Assembly (NCBI GenBank): GCA_965247375.1
Contig: CBDFHU010000025.1
Span: 1-64,000 of the forward strand
DNA from: Arsenicibacter sp965247375
GTDB taxonomy: Bacteria > Bacteroidota > Bacteroidia > Cytophagales > Spirosomataceae
DNA length: 64,000 nucleotides
Direction: 5' to 3'
In this document: one piece after another, positions 52,687 to 60,496 of the stretch
Layout: each line of letters starts with the position of its first letter
How positions within the stretch are numbered: position 1 is the stretch's first letter
Translations under genes and position numbers: made by a program
The notes under the pieces: model-generated
Told to the model about the DNA's origin: nothing
Databases searched by the model: none
Seen by the model: only the letters and a program-made list of their open reading frames with translations

Positions 52687-53412
52687 ATGAAACAACTAAA
52701 AATTTTTATTGCTGTCTGCACTTTTCTGGCTTTTACGGGCTGTACATCGTCAGAAAAGGAACTTGAGCAGGGACGTAGCTTAATGAAAGACGGAAAATTC
52801 AGGGAGGCTATTGAGCCGTTGAACATGGCTGTTAACGCAGATCCTGAAAATGCCGAAGCCTTTAATACGCGGGGAGTAGCCTATTTTGAGCTGAAAGAAT
52901 ACAGTAATGCCTTGCTGGACTACGAACAGGCAATCAAGCTTGAACCGGAGTTTTACCGTCCTTACTACAACCGGGCGCTGCTTAAAATGGCGCAAAACGA
53001 ACAGAACGAAGCATTGAAAGATTATTCGGAGGCAATCCGGCTGGCTCCGGATACCGCCGCAACGGCCATTTCGGATATTTACCTGAACCGTGGCCAATTG
53101 TTTGCCTTACAGCACCAGGAGACAGCGGCGCTGAGTGATTTTTCGCAGGCCGTCGCTAAAAACGGAAAGAATGCACTGGCGTTCTATAACCGTGGTAATA
53201 TTCTGTTTCAGCAGAAGAATCTGGCAGATGCTATGAATGATTTCAGGAAAGCCGTGGAAGTAGATTCCCGCTTCGGGAAAGCTTTTTATGCATTGGGCGT
53301 GGCGCAGATGATCAATAATGAAAAGGAGGCCGGTTGCCTGAGCCTGAAACAGGCCCGTCAGCTTGGCTATGCCGACGCCGTCGACGCCATTGCGCAATAT
53401 TGTGATAAATAA
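52687..53412 (+). CDS. TPR-repeat lipoprotein
   Basis: The 241-residue protein has a signal peptide with the lipobox 'AFTGC' near residue 20, so it should be lipid-anchored. About five or six tetratricopeptide repeats follow, with the usual 'AFNTRGVAYFELKEYSNAL' and 'YYNRALLKMAQNEQNEAL' spacing. TPR units act as protein-binding scaffolds. I chose the ATG at 52687; the TTG at 52672 adds five residues. The TMEM220 gene follows 13 nt downstream and may share the transcript. Confidence 0.9.
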   Translation: MKQLKIFIAVCTFLAFTGCTSSEKELEQGRSLMKDGKFREAIEPLNMAVNADPENAEAFNTRGVAYFELKEYSNALLDYEQAIKLEPEFYRPYYNRALLKMAQNEQNEALKDYSEAIRLAPDTAATAISDIYLNRGQLFALQHQETAALSDFSQAVAKNGKNALAFYNRGNILFQQKNLADAMNDFRKAVEVDSRFGKAFYALGVAQMINNEKEAGCLSLKQARQLGYADAVDAIAQYCDK

Positions 53413-53425
53413 CCCGGACGTAACC

Positions 53426-53767
53426 ATGAGAAAACTGACCGCCGTATTTTTTGCCCTGATATTCCTGCTTTTTGCCGCCTTTCAGTATAATGATCCGGAT
53501 CCGGAAGTATGGATCCCGATTTACCTGATCGGGGTAGGAGCCTGTATACTGGCTTACTTTAAAACGGGACCGATCTGGCTCTATGGGGTTATCGGGCTGG
53601 TTTATGCCGTAGCTGCCTGGCAGCAATGGCCGCCGGTTTTTGAAGGTTTCCTGCTTGATTCGATGGGTATGAAAACCATAAACATTGAACTGGCCAGAGA
53701 GTCCGGCGGGCTGGCAATCTGTGCCGTGGTCATCTGGGCACTGGGGTGGCTGGTAAAAAATAAGTAA
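53426..53767 (+). CDS. TMEM220-like small membrane protein
   Basis: The 113-residue protein has four hydrophobic helices and the pattern 'FFALIFLLFAAFQYNDPDPEVWIPIY' near the N-terminus, as in the transmembrane family 220. The ATG at 53426 is chosen since earlier ATGs overlap the TPR gene. No function is known for the bacterial members. It ends directly before a strong terminator. Confidence 0.85.
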   Translation: MRKLTAVFFALIFLLFAAFQYNDPDPEVWIPIYLIGVGACILAYFKTGPIWLYGVIGLVYAVAAWQQWPPVFEGFLLDSMGMKTINIELARESGGLAICAVVIWALGWLVKNK

Positions 53768-53768
53768 C

Positions 53769-53799
53769 AAAAAAAGGGCTGATCATCAGCCCTTTTTTA
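53769..53799. terminator. Bidirectional terminator after the TMEM220 gene
   Basis: AAAAAAGGGCTGA (53770-53782) pairs with TCAGCCCTTTTTT (53786-53798) around a TCA loop, with A and T tracts on either side. It serves the TPR-TMEM220 transcript and the convergent GlsB-like gene. Confidence 0.9.
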
Positions 53800-53817
53800 T
53801 ATACTATCTATCTGTAC

Positions 53818-54075
53818 CTATACTGATCGCCGGCTGCCTTTGATCAGCGCTGCGATACCGAGAATAACGACTGCACCGACAAATGCCGTCAGTACACGGT
53901 CAAGGAAGCCACTGGCACCAGTTGCAAATGTGCTGCCGAAAATCCAGCCTCCAACAAGACCACCGATAATCCCTAACAGGATTTGCGTAAGCAATGAAAA
54001 AGAAAAGCGTTTAAAGAGCAGGTCGGCCAGCCATCCGGCTATTGCCCCTACTAAAATCCAGATCAAGAAGTTCAT
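53818..54075 (-). CDS. GlsB/YeaQ/YmgE family membrane protein
   Basis: The 85-residue protein has three Gly-rich hydrophobic helices with 'WILVGAIAGWLADLLFK' and 'LLGIIGGLVGGWIFG', the signature of the transglycosylase-associated (GlsB/YeaQ) family. These small inner-membrane proteins rise under envelope stress, but their role is unclear. It is a single-gene unit between pgeF and the TMEM220 gene. Confidence 0.9.
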   Translation of the reverse strand: MNFLIWILVGAIAGWLADLLFKRFSFSLLTQILLGIIGGLVGGWIFGSTFATGASGFLDRVLTAFVGAVVILGIAALIKGSRRSV

Positions 54076-54143
54076 AACATTGTTGAGTTAGTCTGCTACG
54101 TAAGTGTCGCAGTGATAACTTAACAACATAGGTCCGGAATTGT

Positions 54144-54905
54144 TCAGGATTTTACACCAATTAATGCCATCATGCGTCCGGTTTGCCCTTTTTCAAGCCG
54201 GTGCGAATAATAGTCTTCATTGTTGAGGACGGTTGAGAAAGAAGAAATGCCGATTTGGGAAGACGGAATCCCGAAGTTGGTCAGCTGATGAACGTTGGCC
54301 GATTTCAGGTTGACAAACCAGGTTTCAGTATAGGCATCAAGCCGTTTAAATGCCGGAGCAAACTGCGCAGCGACTTCGGCGCCTACTTCAAATGAGGTTT
54401 CATCAATGCAGGTACCGACATAGGCATAACAATCGGCCGGGCGCGTGTTAAAGCTGGCGCTCATCGCTTGCAGGGCTGCGGTAACCACGCCGCCGACCGT
54501 TCCGCGCCAACCCGCATGAATGGCTGCAACGGCCTGATTGTGGGCGTCATACACCAGAATCGGTGTGCAGTCAGCTACACTGACCCCAACAAATACATCT
54601 GGTGTATTGGTAATCAACGCATCATAGCCGCTATACCGCCCGGGTGTTTCGGCTACCAGTACGTCAATCCCGTGCACCTGGTGTGAAGTCGCTACCTGAT
54701 CCGGCAGAATGCCGAGCTCAGTATACAGACGCAGCCGGTTTTCAGTTACGTTTTCTTCTGAGTCTGGTGTATTGTATCCGACATTCAGGGAGGCAAAGGG
54801 CGCCGGACTAACACCGCCGTGGCGGGTACTTTCAATGGCGGTCAGGTTCCTGAATTCGGTCAGATTGGGCGCCGGGCGGAAAAGCGGAAAGGGGTTTGGC
54901 ATCAT
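54144..54905 (-). CDS. pgeF: Peptidoglycan editing factor / YfiH-type laccase-domain protein
   Basis: The 253-residue protein has the metal-binding motifs of the PgeF/YfiH family: 'TSHQVHG' near residue 80, 'VADCTPILVYD' near 117 and 'AIHAGWRGTVGG' near 136. PgeF removes wrongly joined amino acids from peptidoglycan precursors; family members can also oxidise phenols or deaminate adenosine. The His-Cys-His pattern is complete, so it should be active. Met2 is an alternative start. It is transcribed alone on the minus strand. Confidence 0.92.
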   Translation of the reverse strand: MMPNPFPLFRPAPNLTEFRNLTAIESTRHGGVSPAPFASLNVGYNTPDSEENVTENRLRLYTELGILPDQVATSHQVHGIDVLVAETPGRYSGYDALITNTPDVFVGVSVADCTPILVYDAHNQAVAAIHAGWRGTVGGVVTAALQAMSASFNTRPADCYAYVGTCIDETSFEVGAEVAAQFAPAFKRLDAYTETWFVNLKSANVHQLTNFGIPSSQIGISSFSTVLNNEDYYSHRLEKGQTGRMMALIGVKS

Positions 54906-54933
54906 GGCTGTTTGGGTTGTATCAGTTGTTCAG

Positions 54934-54985
54934 GAAAAAAGCCGGATATAAGCCGGCCTCTTCAGGGCATAACTCATATCCGGCT
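54934..54985 (-). terminator. Intrinsic terminator of the TIM-barrel isomerase gene
   Basis: AGCCGGATAT (54940-54949) and ATATCCGGCT (54976-54985) are exact inverted repeats. On the minus strand a T tract follows. A second stem (CCGG-containing) lies in the 26-nt loop. Confidence 0.8.
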
Positions 54986-55055
54986 ACGAAAATAACAGTT
55001 ACCAGTTATATTAACCGGTTTGTACTACTGCACAGCGGCCTGAACCGCCCGAAAC

Positions 55056-55886
55056 TTACTTGCCGCTATAGATTTTGCGGAATGCTTTGGCGCTTTCGGC
55101 AATTTCAGGGCCGTTATTTTCCCAGTGATATTCATATTCGGCCGAGAGCGGACCTTTAAATTTCTGCCGCTTCAGTTCGGTCAGAACGGCAGGGATATCG
55201 CAGTCGCCGGTTCCCCAGATTACATCATGGTATTTGCCGTCAGGTGTATCTTTTTTCACATCCTTGAAATGAAGGCCGAGAATGTGCCCTTCGTATTTTT
55301 TCAGGCACTCTACCGGATTCAGACCTGAGCGTACCCAGTGGCCGATGTCTGCACAGGCACCCACGTATTTGCTGTTGCCGATTACGGCCAGAACCGAGTC
55401 CGGATGCCAGTATTTGGTAGGTTTCGGGTGATTATGGATGGCCACATTGATTTTATATTCATCTGCCAGACGAATGATATAGGGCATCTGATTCTTATTC
55501 GGTTCGGTATTGATGTTCGGGATACCCAATGCTTTGGCAAACTCAAACAGTTGTTTCCAGTCCTCTTCCGTAGGCGCATTAACCACACCGTACGCAGAAA
55601 TGGTCAACCCTTTATCCTTAATCATTTTCTTAACGGCATCGCGGGTGGCCGGACTCATCTTAAAGTCCATTTTGCCGTCGATGCCTCCGCCGATGGTCTG
55701 TCCCGGAAACGCTTCAACGTATTTCAGACCACAGCTGTCAATTTTGCGGAGGGCTTCAGCAAACGGGAATAACCGGAATGAATAGGCTTGTGCGCCGAGT
55801 TTCCAGCCTGCTTTTTCTTCCGGATTTTTTTGCGCGAAGACGTTCCCCAGCAGGAGAAGGGCAGGGAGAATCAAAAGTTTTTTCAT
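55056..55886 (-). CDS. Secreted sugar phosphate isomerase/epimerase-like TIM-barrel protein
   Basis: The 276-residue protein has a signal peptide ('LLILPALLLLGNVFAQ') and an AP-endonuclease-2-type TIM barrel: 'WKLGAQAYSFRLFPFAEAL', 'VAIHNHPKPTKYW' with His ligands, 'ACADIGHWVRSG' and 'LHFKDV'. Metal-binding Glu/Asp/His residues appear intact. Such exported isomerase-like proteins are common in Bacteroidota and may act on oligosaccharide breakdown products; the substrate is not known. The structured RNA region lies 99 nt upstream on the same strand. Confidence 0.88.
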   Translation of the reverse strand: MKKLLILPALLLLGNVFAQKNPEEKAGWKLGAQAYSFRLFPFAEALRKIDSCGLKYVEAFPGQTIGGGIDGKMDFKMSPATRDAVKKMIKDKGLTISAYGVVNAPTEEDWKQLFEFAKALGIPNINTEPNKNQMPYIIRLADEYKINVAIHNHPKPTKYWHPDSVLAVIGNSKYVGACADIGHWVRSGLNPVECLKKYEGHILGLHFKDVKKDTPDGKYHDVIWGTGDCDIPAVLTELKRQKFKGPLSAEYEYHWENNGPEIAESAKAFRKIYSGK

Positions 55887-55984
55887 GGTAAATAACAGAA
55901 TGAAACATGCCCGGACAAGGCACTATCCGGTAAAGGCAGCCGGCCGTTATTTTTACCATCAACAGGCGGAAAACGAGGGTGAAG

Positions 55985-56128
55985 AAAAAAAATAGCTCCA
56001 ATACGCTTCGTACTGGAGCCCCGCCACAGACGGCATAACCTTTAGCTCTCTGGTTATCTTACAAGTCTAACGTATACAGCGGTCTTATTATTGCCCGAAG
56101 CTGACAATCCCGGAACCTGACCTGGGGA
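55985..56128 (-). ncRNA. Probable structured RNA with intrinsic terminator (6S-like or leader)
   Basis: Inside the 406-nt gap 55887-56292, the minus strand ends with an 11-bp hairpin (GCTCCAGTACG/CGTATTGGAGC, 55995-56019, one G-U pair, AAG loop) followed by eight U (55985-55992). Upstream parts pair as a rod: CCGCTGTA with TGTGGCGG (56075-56082 and 56021-56028, several G-U pairs) and ATAACC with GGTTAT (56052-56057 and 56035-56040), with an asymmetric internal loop. A 6S-type RNA or an attenuator leader of the isomerase gene are the two options. The 5' end is a guess. Confidence 0.5.
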
Positions 56129-56162
56129 AGCGCGTGATTTTTTACCCTTTAAACAACTCTGC

Positions 56163-56170
56163 TAACTTTG
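56163..56170 (+). promoter_or_regulatory. -7 promoter element of the receiver-protein gene
   Basis: TAACTTTG matches TAnnTTTG exactly. Transcription should start near 56177 and give a leader of about 115 nt that contains a 7-bp hairpin (CAGTTGA/TCAACTG, 56219-56240). No good -33 element is seen. Confidence 0.5.
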
Positions 56171-56292
56171 GTGATTTAGTAGTTTTTGTAACGGAAAAAG
56201 AACAATCCATTACTTCATCAGTTGAACAAATCATCAACTGGCAGCAACTTCGTAAAAAGAAAGTGTCAGATACGTGAACAAAACGGGAAACT

Positions 56293-56697
56293 ATGGAGAG
56301 ACTTTTGCCTTTGATTTGGGTGGTTGATCAATTGGATAAGGATGCGATTTTCATGCAACAGGCCATGACACGTATCGAAAATCCTTGCCAGTTACTCATT
56401 TTTCCGGATTGTCTGAGTATACTGGAGCACGTCAGCAGCCTGCACCGGCCACCTCAGTTTATTGTAATTGACTATCAGCTGGATGGTATGAACGGGTATG
56501 AACTGACGCAGACCTTACGGCTTATCCCGTTTTTAAAGCGGATACCGATCGGCTGGCTCGGCGATGATCTGGTTATGCCAACTCCTCACGAACTTGAGGA
56601 GTTGGGTGTCAGGTGGTGCTGGCCCAAGCCCGGCAATTACCCCGGCTGGCAGAACCTGATTGAGGAGTTTTGCCGCAAAGCGTCAGGCATATCGTAA
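56293..56697 (+). CDS. Stand-alone receiver-domain protein
   Basis: The 134-residue protein folds as a CheY-like receiver: Asp12 ('VVDQLDKD'), phospho-acceptor Asp60 ('FIVIDYQLDGMNGYEL') and Lys112 ('CWPKPG'). The usual second acidic residue near position 13 is Gln, and the conserved Thr/Ser after strand 4 is missing ('IPIGWLGDD'). No output domain is present. It may be a weakly phosphorylated or non-canonical regulator. Its TAA directly touches the stop codon of the convergent helicase gene with no bases between. Confidence 0.82.
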   Translation: MERLLPLIWVVDQLDKDAIFMQQAMTRIENPCQLLIFPDCLSILEHVSSLHRPPQFIVIDYQLDGMNGYELTQTLRLIPFLKRIPIGWLGDDLVMPTPHELEELGVRWCWPKPGNYPGWQNLIEEFCRKASGIS

Positions 56698-58602
56698 TTA
56701 CATCCATTCCCAGGCGCTTTGATACCCCTGTATCGTTTCTGCGTATGTAATAAAGTTACTGTAAAAGGGCAGCACTGAGAGAGTAGCACTATCCCCGATA
56801 ATAATCAGCTTTTTGCGGGCACGGGTCATCGCAACATTCATCCGCCGGATGTCTGATAAAAAGCCAATCTCACTGTTTGCGTTGCTGCGGGTCATTGAAA
56901 TATAGACAATATCGCGTTCCTGCCCCTGAAAGCTGTCGATGGTGTTGACGGAAACGGTGTGCCGGTAAGGCTGTAAATCCGCAGATTGATCCAGTAAATT
57001 ATTCAGAATACTGATTTGCTGCTTATACGGCGAAATAATGGCAACTGTCGGAAAACGCTCAGGGGGATACGTACCGGCCAGACCGGCGGTCAGCTGGGTT
57101 AAGTGCCGGAATAGCAAAGCGGCTTCTTCCGGATTGGTTGAACTGGTTCCTTCCTGTTTTTCGTCAAAGCCACATCCGGCAGTATCGATAAACTGCACAG
57201 GCTGATCACCTTCCGTAATCAGATGTCCCGCCACCGACGCATGGGCGTTCAGCGCATTTCCATAGAAGACCTGTCCTGAGTACCGCATAATGTGCTCATG
57301 CATGCGGTACTGAACGTTCAGCAGCGAAACGGCTTCCGGGTGGTGTGCCACACATTTTTCGAGCAGTGTGGTTGCCAGTCCGTTTTGGGCTGTCTCCTGT
57401 GATTTGATGGTTGGGGGCAGCTGGCAGTGATCGCCGGCCAGTATTACCTTGTTGGCTTTCAGAACCGGTATCCAGCAGGCGGGTTCGAGGGCCTGGCCGG
57501 CTTCGTCAATGACGACCGTGTCGTAGGTGCGCTGGCGGATAACGTAGTTGTTGGCGCCAACCAGCGTTGCCGTAATAACCTGTGCCCTGGCGAGAATATC
57601 CTCGATGATGTATTGTTCGGTCTGTTCCACATCCTTCATAATCCGGTGTGCTTCATCAAACAGCGCTTTCCGCTGCTCCCGTTCAGCCTTTCCGAACTGA
57701 CGCTTGTATTTGTGCGCCATGTTTTTAAACTCATTCGCCTGCTTTTTCGACTTCCGGATGTCTTTCATGTACGGATGTTCCGCCATTTTCTGGTCCAGGG
57801 TCAGGGCCATGAGCCGGTCTGAAACCCGTGCCGGATTGCCGATCCGGACCACGTTAAGCCCCTCGGCATGTAGCTTGTCACTGAGTAGATCGACAGCGGT
57901 ATTGCTGGGAGCCACAACCAGCAACTGCGTGTGATCGCGCTGAATATGAGCCTTGATAACCTGCACCAGTGTCGTGGTTTTGCCGGTGCCCGGCGGGCCG
58001 TGAATAATAGCCAGTTCATTGGCGAGCAGGGCTTTATCGACGGCACTGAGCTGGCTGACGTTCAGCTTCGGGAGGTGGAGCGGTGGGGTTTGTTGCCGGA
58101 ACGTCGGAGCTTTCTGACCGGTCAGAATCTTGACCAGCGGTTCTTTATCCGACTCAAGGCGTACCTTAGCCAGTTTGATGGCCTGCTGCATTTCGTCGTA
58201 GCTGTTGTCATCAAACAACACTTCGATACCCAGTTTGCCGTCGCGGGCCCAATCGGGGAGTTCATCGGTACGCAGCGTAAGCCGGACCCGATTGCCGCTC
58301 TGGTGCGAGATGGTGCCCTCAACGCGGTCGGCTTTCGGATTATAATTGCTGAACAGCACCGCCGGCACACCGAAGCGCAGTTGGTGCGGGATGTCCTGAT
58401 GCGTGGTGCGTTCGGCCTCAATCGTCAGGTAATCGCCGCGGCCGAGTTCCGAGCCACGGATGGCAATCGGATACCAGGCCAGTCCGCCGGCACGGCGCTC
58501 AATAATGGAAGTCGTTTCGGTTAGCTGCTGATACTGCCGGCGATCTTCGGCCCGCTCGGTCTGAAGAAGGGCAAGTAGCTGATCAAAATAGTGCATGGAC
58601 AA
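56698..58602 (-). CDS. Superfamily 1 DNA/RNA helicase (IGHMBP2/Upf1-like)
   Basis: The 634-residue protein has an N-terminal beta-barrel region (about 55-150) and SF1B motor domains: Walker A 'IHGPPGTGKTTTLVQV' near 199, motif II 'TVVIDEAGQALE' near 356, motif III 'LAGDHCQLPPT', and C-terminal 'VNTIDSFQGQERDIVYISM' and 'NVAMTRARKKLII'. It resembles the bacterial IGHMBP2/Dna2-like helicases that unwind nucleic acids 5' to 3'. There is no nuclease domain. It is transcribed alone; a start at Met3 is possible. Confidence 0.92.
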   Translation of the reverse strand: MSMHYFDQLLALLQTERAEDRRQYQQLTETTSIIERRAGGLAWYPIAIRGSELGRGDYLTIEAERTTHQDIPHQLRFGVPAVLFSNYNPKADRVEGTISHQSGNRVRLTLRTDELPDWARDGKLGIEVLFDDNSYDEMQQAIKLAKVRLESDKEPLVKILTGQKAPTFRQQTPPLHLPKLNVSQLSAVDKALLANELAIIHGPPGTGKTTTLVQVIKAHIQRDHTQLLVVAPSNTAVDLLSDKLHAEGLNVVRIGNPARVSDRLMALTLDQKMAEHPYMKDIRKSKKQANEFKNMAHKYKRQFGKAEREQRKALFDEAHRIMKDVEQTEQYIIEDILARAQVITATLVGANNYVIRQRTYDTVVIDEAGQALEPACWIPVLKANKVILAGDHCQLPPTIKSQETAQNGLATTLLEKCVAHHPEAVSLLNVQYRMHEHIMRYSGQVFYGNALNAHASVAGHLITEGDQPVQFIDTAGCGFDEKQEGTSSTNPEEAALLFRHLTQLTAGLAGTYPPERFPTVAIISPYKQQISILNNLLDQSADLQPYRHTVSVNTIDSFQGQERDIVYISMTRSNANSEIGFLSDIRRMNVAMTRARKKLIIIGDSATLSVLPFYSNFITYAETIQGYQSAWEWM

Positions 58603-58626
58603 AGATACGGCAGACTGCGAATTTAA

Positions 58627-58650
58627 TTTTCAATATTTTTTGAAAGTACA
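58627..58650. promoter_or_regulatory. Palindromic operator 1, upstream of the GbsR/MarR gene
   Basis: TTTTCA (58627-58632), an 8-nt AT spacer and TGAAAG (58641-58646) followed by TACA form a dyad 24 nt before the regulator's ATG. The same layout and spacing recur at 59224-59247. Autoregulation by the encoded protein is the likely meaning. Confidence 0.7.
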
Positions 58651-58673
58651 GAAAGTTGCGTTTCATTTGCACC

Positions 58674-59180
58674 ATGACGTTCGACGAAGCAAAGGCAAAA
58701 TTTGTCCAGACATGGGGTACGCTGGCGACGCAGTGGGGGATCAACCGCACAATGGCACAGATTCATGCCTTACTGATGATTTCGCCGGAACCGATTGACA
58801 CGGATGCCGTAATGGAGCAGCTTCAGATCTCACGGGGTAACGCCAACATGAACCTGCGCGATCTGATGGATTGGGGGTTGGTATACAAACAACTAAAACC
58901 TGGTGACCGGCGGGAATATTATGTGGCCGAGAAGGATGTCTGGAAAATTGCCCGGCAGGTGGCAAAAGAACGCCGCCGGCGGGAAATTACACCGGTAATA
59001 GATGTACTGGAGGAACTGAAAAAAGTGAAGACTGACACGCCCGAAGCGGAAGCGTTCCGGAAGATTGTAGGCGATCTGAGCCAGGTTGTCGGATTTGCGG
59101 ACAATACACTGAATGCGGTGATCAAAGCGGAAGAAAACTGGTTAATGGGGCAGTTTCTGACGTTTTTCCGGAGCATTTAA
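58674..59180 (+). CDS. GbsR/MarR-family transcriptional regulator
   Basis: The 168-residue protein has a winged helix-turn-helix of the GbsR type: 'INRTMAQIHALLMISPEPID' then 'VMEQLQISRGNANMNLRDL' (recognition helix) and the wing 'KPGDRREYYVAE'. A C-terminal helical part (about 100-168) allows dimerisation. It should repress genes through a dyad operator. I chose the ATG at 58674; a TTG at 58656 is upstream. Matching operators lie before this gene and before the next membrane-protein gene, so it probably controls both. Confidence 0.9.
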   Translation: MTFDEAKAKFVQTWGTLATQWGINRTMAQIHALLMISPEPIDTDAVMEQLQISRGNANMNLRDLMDWGLVYKQLKPGDRREYYVAEKDVWKIARQVAKERRRREITPVIDVLEELKKVKTDTPEAEAFRKIVGDLSQVVGFADNTLNAVIKAEENWLMGQFLTFFRSI

Positions 59181-59223
59181 GTGAATAGGGAACAGGCCGG
59201 AGGGCCTTCTTTTTGGTAAATAA

Positions 59224-59247
59224 TTTTCAATTATTTCTGAAAATACA
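59224..59247. promoter_or_regulatory. Palindromic operator 2, upstream of the membrane-protein gene
   Basis: TTTTCA (59224-59229), 8 nt and TGAAAA (59238-59243) then TACA repeat operator 1 with the same spacing, and the preceding TAAT is shared too. It ends 11 nt before the ATG at 59259, so a bound repressor would block this gene. Confidence 0.7.
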
Positions 59248-59258
59248 ATAATAAGAAA

Positions 59259-59840
59259 ATGAAAACGCTGTTTGGATTGCGTGGGATGGCTGGATCGGAG
59301 CTTGCGATGTATCTGCGCTGGGTGTTTTTACCGGTCATTGCTCACTGGTTTAGCTGGCTGTTTGCAATGGGAGGCATTATTGTTTTTCCGATTGCATTCA
59401 CCATGGCGCAGGTGCTGATACTTATGGTATATTCTGAAACGGTAAAGCCCTGGCGGTGGTTGTGGACATTGCCACTAACATTGGGCTGGTGGTTTTTAGC
59501 AGGGCCGGTACGCTGCCCGGTTGCGTCCGATCTGGAAGGCTGTTTTTTACGGTCAATCGCCCTGTTTTTTGTGGTTCAGACAATTAATGCCTTTTTTCTG
59601 TTACTGGTCGTCAGGGAAAATCCGTGGCCGGCCATAAACCGTTGGTTTGGTAGTATGATGATCAGCGGAGTTACCTGGTTTATCCTGTATTTCATACTGG
59701 TGCAGTTTATTTCCGCGGATACGATTTTTCAGCATCAAGGCAATGCGGTATTTCTTATTTTTCCGTTTATCAGCCTTGTTTCGAATGCGTTGGGCGGATT
59801 GTATCTGATTCGTGTCAGGGAGCGGGCCCACGTCTGGTAA
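59259..59840 (+). CDS. Polytopic membrane protein, probable GbsR target
   Basis: The 193-residue protein has about five or six hydrophobic helices with Trp- and Phe-rich boundaries ('HWFSWLFAMGGIIVFPIAF', 'WLWTLPLTLGWWFLAG'). I do not recognise a family. It has two Cys in a loop near residues 87 and 95. The operator shared with the upstream regulator suggests that it answers the same signal, possibly an envelope or osmotic cue as for other GbsR-type regulators; this is inference. Confidence 0.8.
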   Translation: MKTLFGLRGMAGSELAMYLRWVFLPVIAHWFSWLFAMGGIIVFPIAFTMAQVLILMVYSETVKPWRWLWTLPLTLGWWFLAGPVRCPVASDLEGCFLRSIALFFVVQTINAFFLLLVVRENPWPAINRWFGSMMISGVTWFILYFILVQFISADTIFQHQGNAVFLIFPFISLVSNALGGLYLIRVRERAHVW

Positions 59841-59855
59841 ACCGATTCGCTTGTC

Positions 59856-59907
59856 AGCCAACAGACGCAGAAACCCGGCCAAGGCCGGGTTTCTGCGTCT
59901 GTTGGCT
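59856..59907. terminator. 25-bp perfect palindromic terminator
   Basis: Arms 59856-59880 and 59883-59907 are exact inverted repeats separated by AA. The end overlaps the TAG stop of the convergent small gene. The stem is long and GC-rich in its centre (AACCCGGCC), with no T tract beyond it. Confidence 0.85.
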
Positions 59908-60139
59908 AGTCATCAAGTTCTTTTTCGTGAAGGACAGCGCACCGGATACCGGTACCTTTAAGGGCATTCAGCACATCGGCTGCGTGAAGCGTGCCCGACC
60001 GGATGGTCAGGTCATGTCGCTCTGTATGCAGATCAACACTTAACCGGCAATACTGTCCCTGTAAACAAGCCAGCCCGCACATGGCTTGGTGCAATTGGGA
60101 GGCACAGGAAATATTGGTCTGAAAATGAAGTTCACGCAT
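59906..60139 (-). CDS. Degenerate heavy-metal-associated (HMA-like) domain protein
   Basis: The 77-residue protein has the length and beta-alpha-beta-beta-alpha-beta pattern of HMA metallochaperones. The expected MxCxxC loop is 'NISCASQLHQAM', so the first Cys is kept and the second is Gln; three more Cys are elsewhere ('MCGLACLQGQYC'). Copper or other metal binding with altered geometry is possible. The gene starts at the stop codon of the upstream gene (TGATG), so the two are translated together. Confidence 0.65.
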   Translation of the reverse strand: MRELHFQTNISCASQLHQAMCGLACLQGQYCRLSVDLHTERHDLTIRSGTLHAADVLNALKGTGIRCAVLHEKELDD

Positions 60140-60486
60140 CAGTTCTGGTTAGACGGTAACGCTGAAATGAACTGATCGACGTACAGCTTCCCGACGGCAA
60201 AATCGAGCAGCATCCCAAGCCGGGATAAATCGTTTAACGACATCGTCAGGCAACTGTATTCGCTGAGTTGCCAGAACGGTATGTTCCGGATCTTCGGGTT
60301 TTGTCCGCTTGCCACATAATGTTGGTAACAGCTATGCGTATCGTTCACAAATTTGTAGAATTCGGAAAGTGTCCGGCTGACCGTTATAATGCCGAAGCCG
60401 ATTGTAATGTGCTGGCAATGAGTGCACAGAAGGACGTACCCGATTTTAGGATCAATGTGCAGGGGCTTAAAGTTGCAGGGAATCAT
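60139..60486 (-). CDS. DUF6686-like small Cys-containing protein
   Basis: The 115-residue protein has a 'LLCTHCQHITIGFGII' motif (C-x2-C) near residue 20 that could bind metal, and no signal peptide. It resembles the DUF6686 family of Bacteroidota from memory. The ATG at 60486 is chosen, because the longer frame to 60558 reads through an AT-rich promoter-like region. It overlaps the HMA-like gene by one base, so the two proteins probably work together, perhaps in metal handling. No activity is known. Confidence 0.68.
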   Translation of the reverse strand: MIPCNFKPLHIDPKIGYVLLCTHCQHITIGFGIITVSRTLSEFYKFVNDTHSCYQHYVASGQNPKIRNIPFWQLSEYSCLTMSLNDLSRLGMLLDFAVGKLYVDQFISALPSNQN

Positions 60487-60496
60487 GCTTTTTTTA

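Noticed and set aside
55887..56292. Small protein gene in the gap between the isomerase and receiver genes
   Set aside because: No frame with a plausible start and composition was seen; the region is better explained by a structured RNA and a promoter.
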